DNA of 8,229 nucleotides from Lachnospiraceae bacterium (GTDB taxonomy: Bacteria > Bacillota_A > Clostridia > Lachnospirales > Lachnospiraceae), in NCBI GenBank assembly GCA_016281675.1, contig JAEEJD010000111.1, positions 1-8,229 on the forward strand. The letters run 5' to 3'. A program made the translations under genes and the position numbers. The notes beneath the pieces were generated by a model. The model was not told where the DNA came from and ran no database searches. It saw only the letters and a list, made by a program, of their open reading frames with translations. Positions 5,524 through 8,229 of the stretch are shown here, piece by piece; positions within the stretch are counted from its first letter, which is position 1, and each line of letters opens with the position of its first letter.

Positions 5524-7903
5524 ATTCCTCTGTGATCATCTTCACGGGCTCGAGCGTCTTGATCCTGCGCCCGAGAAGCGCCGCTGTCGCCATAGCGATT
5601 CCTATTATGATGATCGCCGTCAACAAATATGACGTCGGAAGAACCGTAAATATAGCCTTCCTGAACCCGAATATCGAAAATGCCGATTTCATCATGTTCG
5701 CCCCGGATATCGGGGACAGGATGAGTCCTATCGTAACACCGATGACTATGGCAGGCATATTGGAAAGCATCGTCTGACGGATAAGCTGGCCCGAGGTGAA
5801 CCCGAGGGCTTTCGATACACCGAGGTTTCTCCACTCACGCGTGATCTGTGCACGCACTATGAGCGATTCTACAAATGCCACGATCATTACCGTCAGGGCT
5901 GCGATGAATACCGCAACCGCTTTCATTCCCGCGGATACAACGCCTGTAGTCCCTCTGGCCGCTTCCCTGTAGTCGGTCACTTCCACATCGGGATATACAT
6001 CTTCGAATTCCTCTTTGAAGTCCGCAAATGATTTTCCCTTCTTCAGATTGACCCATATATTGTATTCATCCACGGGAGGAGCCACCCGTTCATATCCCGC
6101 GACCGTGATGTACGCCATCATTCCCATGTTGTTCATGGTCTGACAGATTCCGCACACCTTATATGTTTCCTCTTTTCCGCTGTTTTTGATGATGACCTTG
6201 TCACCCATCTTCGCACCGAGCGTATCTGCCGCGGCCGATGCGAGCATTATCTCGTTCTCGCCTGTCGGCCAGCCGCCTTCAAGGAGGCTGCCGCCCACGA
6301 TATTGCTTGTGTCGGTAAATGCCCTTGTCGTGATGCTCGCGACTCTTTTTCCGACGGAATAGTTGAACGCATACCATGTATCTCCGTATACGGACTTAAC
6401 CGTACTCATGGCTTCTATGTTCTTCATCATCGTCTCCGAGCCGTCAACCGCGGCATCGCAGTCAAACATACCCGCCATACTGAGAAGTGCGGCATCATCC
6501 CTTGTATAAGAGTCGACCATGCCGAATCCGACGATAGTGGAGATCGACAGGATAGCCATGATGAATATCGTTCCGAGTTTGCTCCTGAATTTGCCGAACG
6601 TATCCTTGCATGCAAGCGTCAGTGATATAGGAAGCGCCGTATGTTCAAACGAGAACAGATTTCGTCTTCCCGCGGACGCGGCAGCTCCTCCGCGAAGAGC
6701 ATCAAGTACCGACGTCTTTTTATACTCTCTTCCGAGGAAAAGGGTCAGGATCGATACGACGGTTATTATTCCTGCAAAGATCGATACGACGACCACCGGA
6801 TCCACGCTCTGATTCCACGACAGACCGAGCGTTGCGAGAATGATCGCTCCCGCAGGATTTATAAGGATAGCTCCGACAACAAGACCGGCCGCACATCCGA
6901 GCCCCGCAATGAGCAGCAGCTGACACAGAAGTATCATCACGAGTTCGCTCACCGTATAGCCGGATGCCTCCATAATGGCCGTGTTCCTCATATTGAGCAT
7001 GATAAAGTTCTTGACCGAGAAATGTATGATCACGAGTGCTATCACAAACATTATGAACGCGAACACGAGAACGATCGCTATGAATATCATAGGAAGGATC
7101 AGTGATGCCGTCTTCATCAGGTCCGCCGGAAGAAAGTTCATCGACGACAGACTGTAGCCCGGGTGAGCCTTGACATACGCCAGATACCACTCGTTGAACT
7201 CATTGAACAGGTCATCGGCAAAATCGTTCCCGCTTTTTCCCGTAAGCCTTCCCTCTTTTGAAATGTTCGTTTTGATAAGCTTACAGGCCGGGGCCTTTCC
7301 GGGATTTTCGAACTCGATCGTATTGTACATTCTCTCCGATACGAATATGAGATAGGTCCCCAGGTTCATCGGCGAGCAGTATATGTTATCCTCGTTAAAC
7401 GCCGCGACCTTCATAAGATACACGTTATCGCCGATCTTCATCTCCAACGAGTCTCCGATACGAAACGAGCTCGAGAGGGAGACCGGGAGCACGACCTGAT
7501 TGCCGTGTAATTTCCCGGTCGCACAGGAGGTTGTCTGTATCTTCCTCTCTTCCTCGTACGAAGCTATATGGAACGAGTACTCGGTCCAGTTCTTTTCGCC
7601 CTTGCGGCGGTATTTGGGATAGGCGTTCAGATACTTTGTGGAATCATATCCGGTCAGTTCGGGATTGCCTTTGATGATCTCCGCGAGTTTGGAATCCGCA
7701 GCCTCATCATCGGAAAGCAGAATGAGCACATCGGCCGCTTTGATCTTTTTCATGTTCGTGTCGATGACCCTTCCGGTCCCTACCAGAAAGGAAGTACTGA
7801 TGAAGATCAGCGCCGATGCGACAAGTGTCAGAACAAAGAAAGTCACCATATCGCCCTTCTGCTTCTTTATGTTGTTCTTTGCCATGAAGAAATAACGGTA
7901 CAT
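5522..7903 (-). CDS. MacB/FtsX-type ABC transporter permease
   Basis: The 793-residue product is a two-half FtsX-family permease. Half one has a membrane helix at about 19-41, an outside domain at about 42-264, then helices near 265-297, 319-347 and 368-390. Half two has a helix near 442-462, a second outside domain at about 463-658, then helices near 659-685, 714-734 and 757-777. Cytoplasmic segments before the third helix of each half (NTAIMEASGYTVSELV and GVSKALGFTSGQLIRQ) resemble the coupling helices that dock on the ATPase. The second outside domain carries a MacB-type stretch, GGWPTGENEIMLA, followed by LGAKMGDKVII. Proteins of this fold move lipids, peptides or drugs, or work by mechanical force across the outer layer; no substrate can be told here. 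The start ATG 7903 has GGGGTGG just upstream and comes 1 bp after the ATPase stop. The longer frame to 8044 overlaps the ATPase and lacks family-like residues. Confidence 0.9.
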   Translation of the reverse strand: MYRYFFMAKNNIKKQKGDMVTFFVLTLVASALIFISTSFLVGTGRVIDTNMKKIKAADVLILLSDDEAADSKLAEIIKGNPELTGYDSTKYLNAYPKYRRKGEKNWTEYSFHIASYEEERKIQTTSCATGKLHGNQVVLPVSLSSSFRIGDSLEMKIGDNVYLMKVAAFNEDNIYCSPMNLGTYLIFVSERMYNTIEFENPGKAPACKLIKTNISKEGRLTGKSGNDFADDLFNEFNEWYLAYVKAHPGYSLSSMNFLPADLMKTASLILPMIFIAIVLVFAFIMFVIALVIIHFSVKNFIMLNMRNTAIMEASGYTVSELVMILLCQLLLIAGLGCAAGLVVGAILINPAGAIILATLGLSWNQSVDPVVVVSIFAGIITVVSILTLFLGREYKKTSVLDALRGGAAASAGRRNLFSFEHTALPISLTLACKDTFGKFRSKLGTIFIMAILSISTIVGFGMVDSYTRDDAALLSMAGMFDCDAAVDGSETMMKNIEAMSTVKSVYGDTWYAFNYSVGKRVASITTRAFTDTSNIVGGSLLEGGWPTGENEIMLASAAADTLGAKMGDKVIIKNSGKEETYKVCGICQTMNNMGMMAYITVAGYERVAPPVDEYNIWVNLKKGKSFADFKEEFEDVYPDVEVTDYREAARGTTGVVSAGMKAVAVFIAALTVMIVAFVESLIVRAQITREWRNLGVSKALGFTSGQLIRQTMLSNMPAIVIGVTIGLILSPISGANMMKSAFSIFGFRKAIFTVLPTSYLLTAIIIIGIAMATAALLGRRIKTLEPVKMITEE

Positions 7904-7904
7904 C

Positions 7905-8229
7905 TTACCACCCCATATCCTGAAGGAAAGACTTGAGCTTCTGATGTCTCTCCCGGGACTCTTGCAGGTTCGGGTTGCTCTCGTCCTTATAGTTTCCGAC
8001 ATAAGGTCCGAGTTCGACCTCGTCGGAGATGACACCGTCGGCAAGATATATTATCCGGTTCCCTCGTTCCGCTGCGGCAAGCGTATGGGTGACCATAACT
8101 ATGCTCTGGCCTTCCGCATTCAGATCCGACAGGATGTTAAGAACGTTCTCGGTATTTTGCGAGTTCAGGGCACCCGTCGGCTCATCGGCAAAGAGAACCT
8201 CAGGGCTGTTGATAACGCCTCTTACGACC
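7905..8229 (-). CDS. ABC transporter ATPase, MacB/LolD-like, 5' partial
   Basis: Only the last 107 residues are visible; the start, Walker A, Q-loop and most of the signature motif lie beyond the right edge. The fragment opens with VVRGVINSPEVLFADEP, which is the end of the signature helix and Walker B, with the catalytic Glu at fragment residue 16. A D-loop follows (TGALNS, 18-23), then the H-switch in IVMVTHT (His48). These marks fit the ATPases that pair with FtsX/MacB-type permeases. After the usual end of the fold, near DGVISDEVELGPY, there is a charged extension of about 30 residues that ends in FLQDMGW; I recall similar tails in Bacillota members of this family but cannot check. The stop TAA is 1 bp before the permease ATG, so the two subunits are probably made in step from one mRNA. 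Confidence 0.93.
   Translation of the reverse strand, partial: VVRGVINSPEVLFADEPTGALNSQNTENVLNILSDLNAEGQSIVMVTHTLAAAERGNRIIYLADGVISDEVELGPYVGNYKDESNPNLQESRERHQKLKSFLQDMGW

Noticed and set aside
5406..5834. Minus-strand 142-codon frame running through the hairpin gap
   Set aside because: Most of it is an out-of-frame reading of the permease end; no ribosome site or protein pattern seen.
6641..7190. Opposite-strand and shifted frames of 150 codons or more inside the permease
   Set aside because: Their products are charged, low in hydrophobic pattern and unlike any family; they are shadows of the permease membrane segments.
7904..8044. 47-codon upstream extension of the ABC permease
   Set aside because: It overlaps the ATPase gene out of frame, and the protein starts naturally at MYRYFF just before the first membrane helix.

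Overview
The window looks like a chromosomal piece of a Gram-positive Bacillota of the class Clostridia, probably near Lachnospiraceae. This is inferred from protein style, not from a database match. The supporting signs are an MnmA of the clostridial NPC-x-x-C-N-R type, an ECF sigma factor plus membrane partner of the kind common in these bacteria, a paired HflK/HflC without a neighbouring hflX, strong AGGAGG-type ribosome sites, and roughly balanced GC. No tRNA, rRNA, CRISPR array, transposase or phage gene was seen. Six of the eight genes have terminators or junctions so tight that the window is almost all coding; the only sizeable gap is about 214 bp.

Left part, plus strand (1-2337): three closely packed genes read rightward. 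They are the C-terminal part of a YfbK-like von Willebrand factor A protein with a DUF3520-type tail (start lies outside the window), an ECF-type RNA polymerase sigma factor, and a single-pass membrane protein whose GTG start overlaps the sigma stop. The third gene is placed like an anti-sigma factor, but has no recognised anti-sigma domain. Together they look like an envelope-linked signalling unit.

Middle part, minus strand (2341-5307): hflK, hflC and mnmA form one leftward operon with gaps of 4 bp and a 4-bp ATGA overlap. HflK and HflC are SPFH/band-7 membrane proteins, which in E. coli form a large assembly around the FtsH protease. MnmA puts sulfur on U34 of tRNA. mnmA ends 3 bp from the stop of the oppositely oriented membrane protein gene.

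Gap (5308-5521): this short region holds the hflK ribosome site, a likely extended -10 promoter, and a striking row of four perfect or near-perfect hairpins (5361-5523). The first hairpin encountered after the ABC permease touches its stop codon, and the last lies against the hflK promoter. None has a good T-tract.

Right part, minus strand (5522-8229): a MacB/FtsX-type ABC exporter. The ATPase gene is cut by the window edge, keeping Walker B, D-loop and H-loop. It is followed after 1 bp by a 793-residue permease with two FtsX-type halves (about 8 membrane segments, two large outside domains). No substrate can be assigned.

I did not find a clearly new system. The best candidates for a second look are the hairpin cluster, the VWA-sigma-membrane protein unit, and the coupling of mnmA to hflKC.
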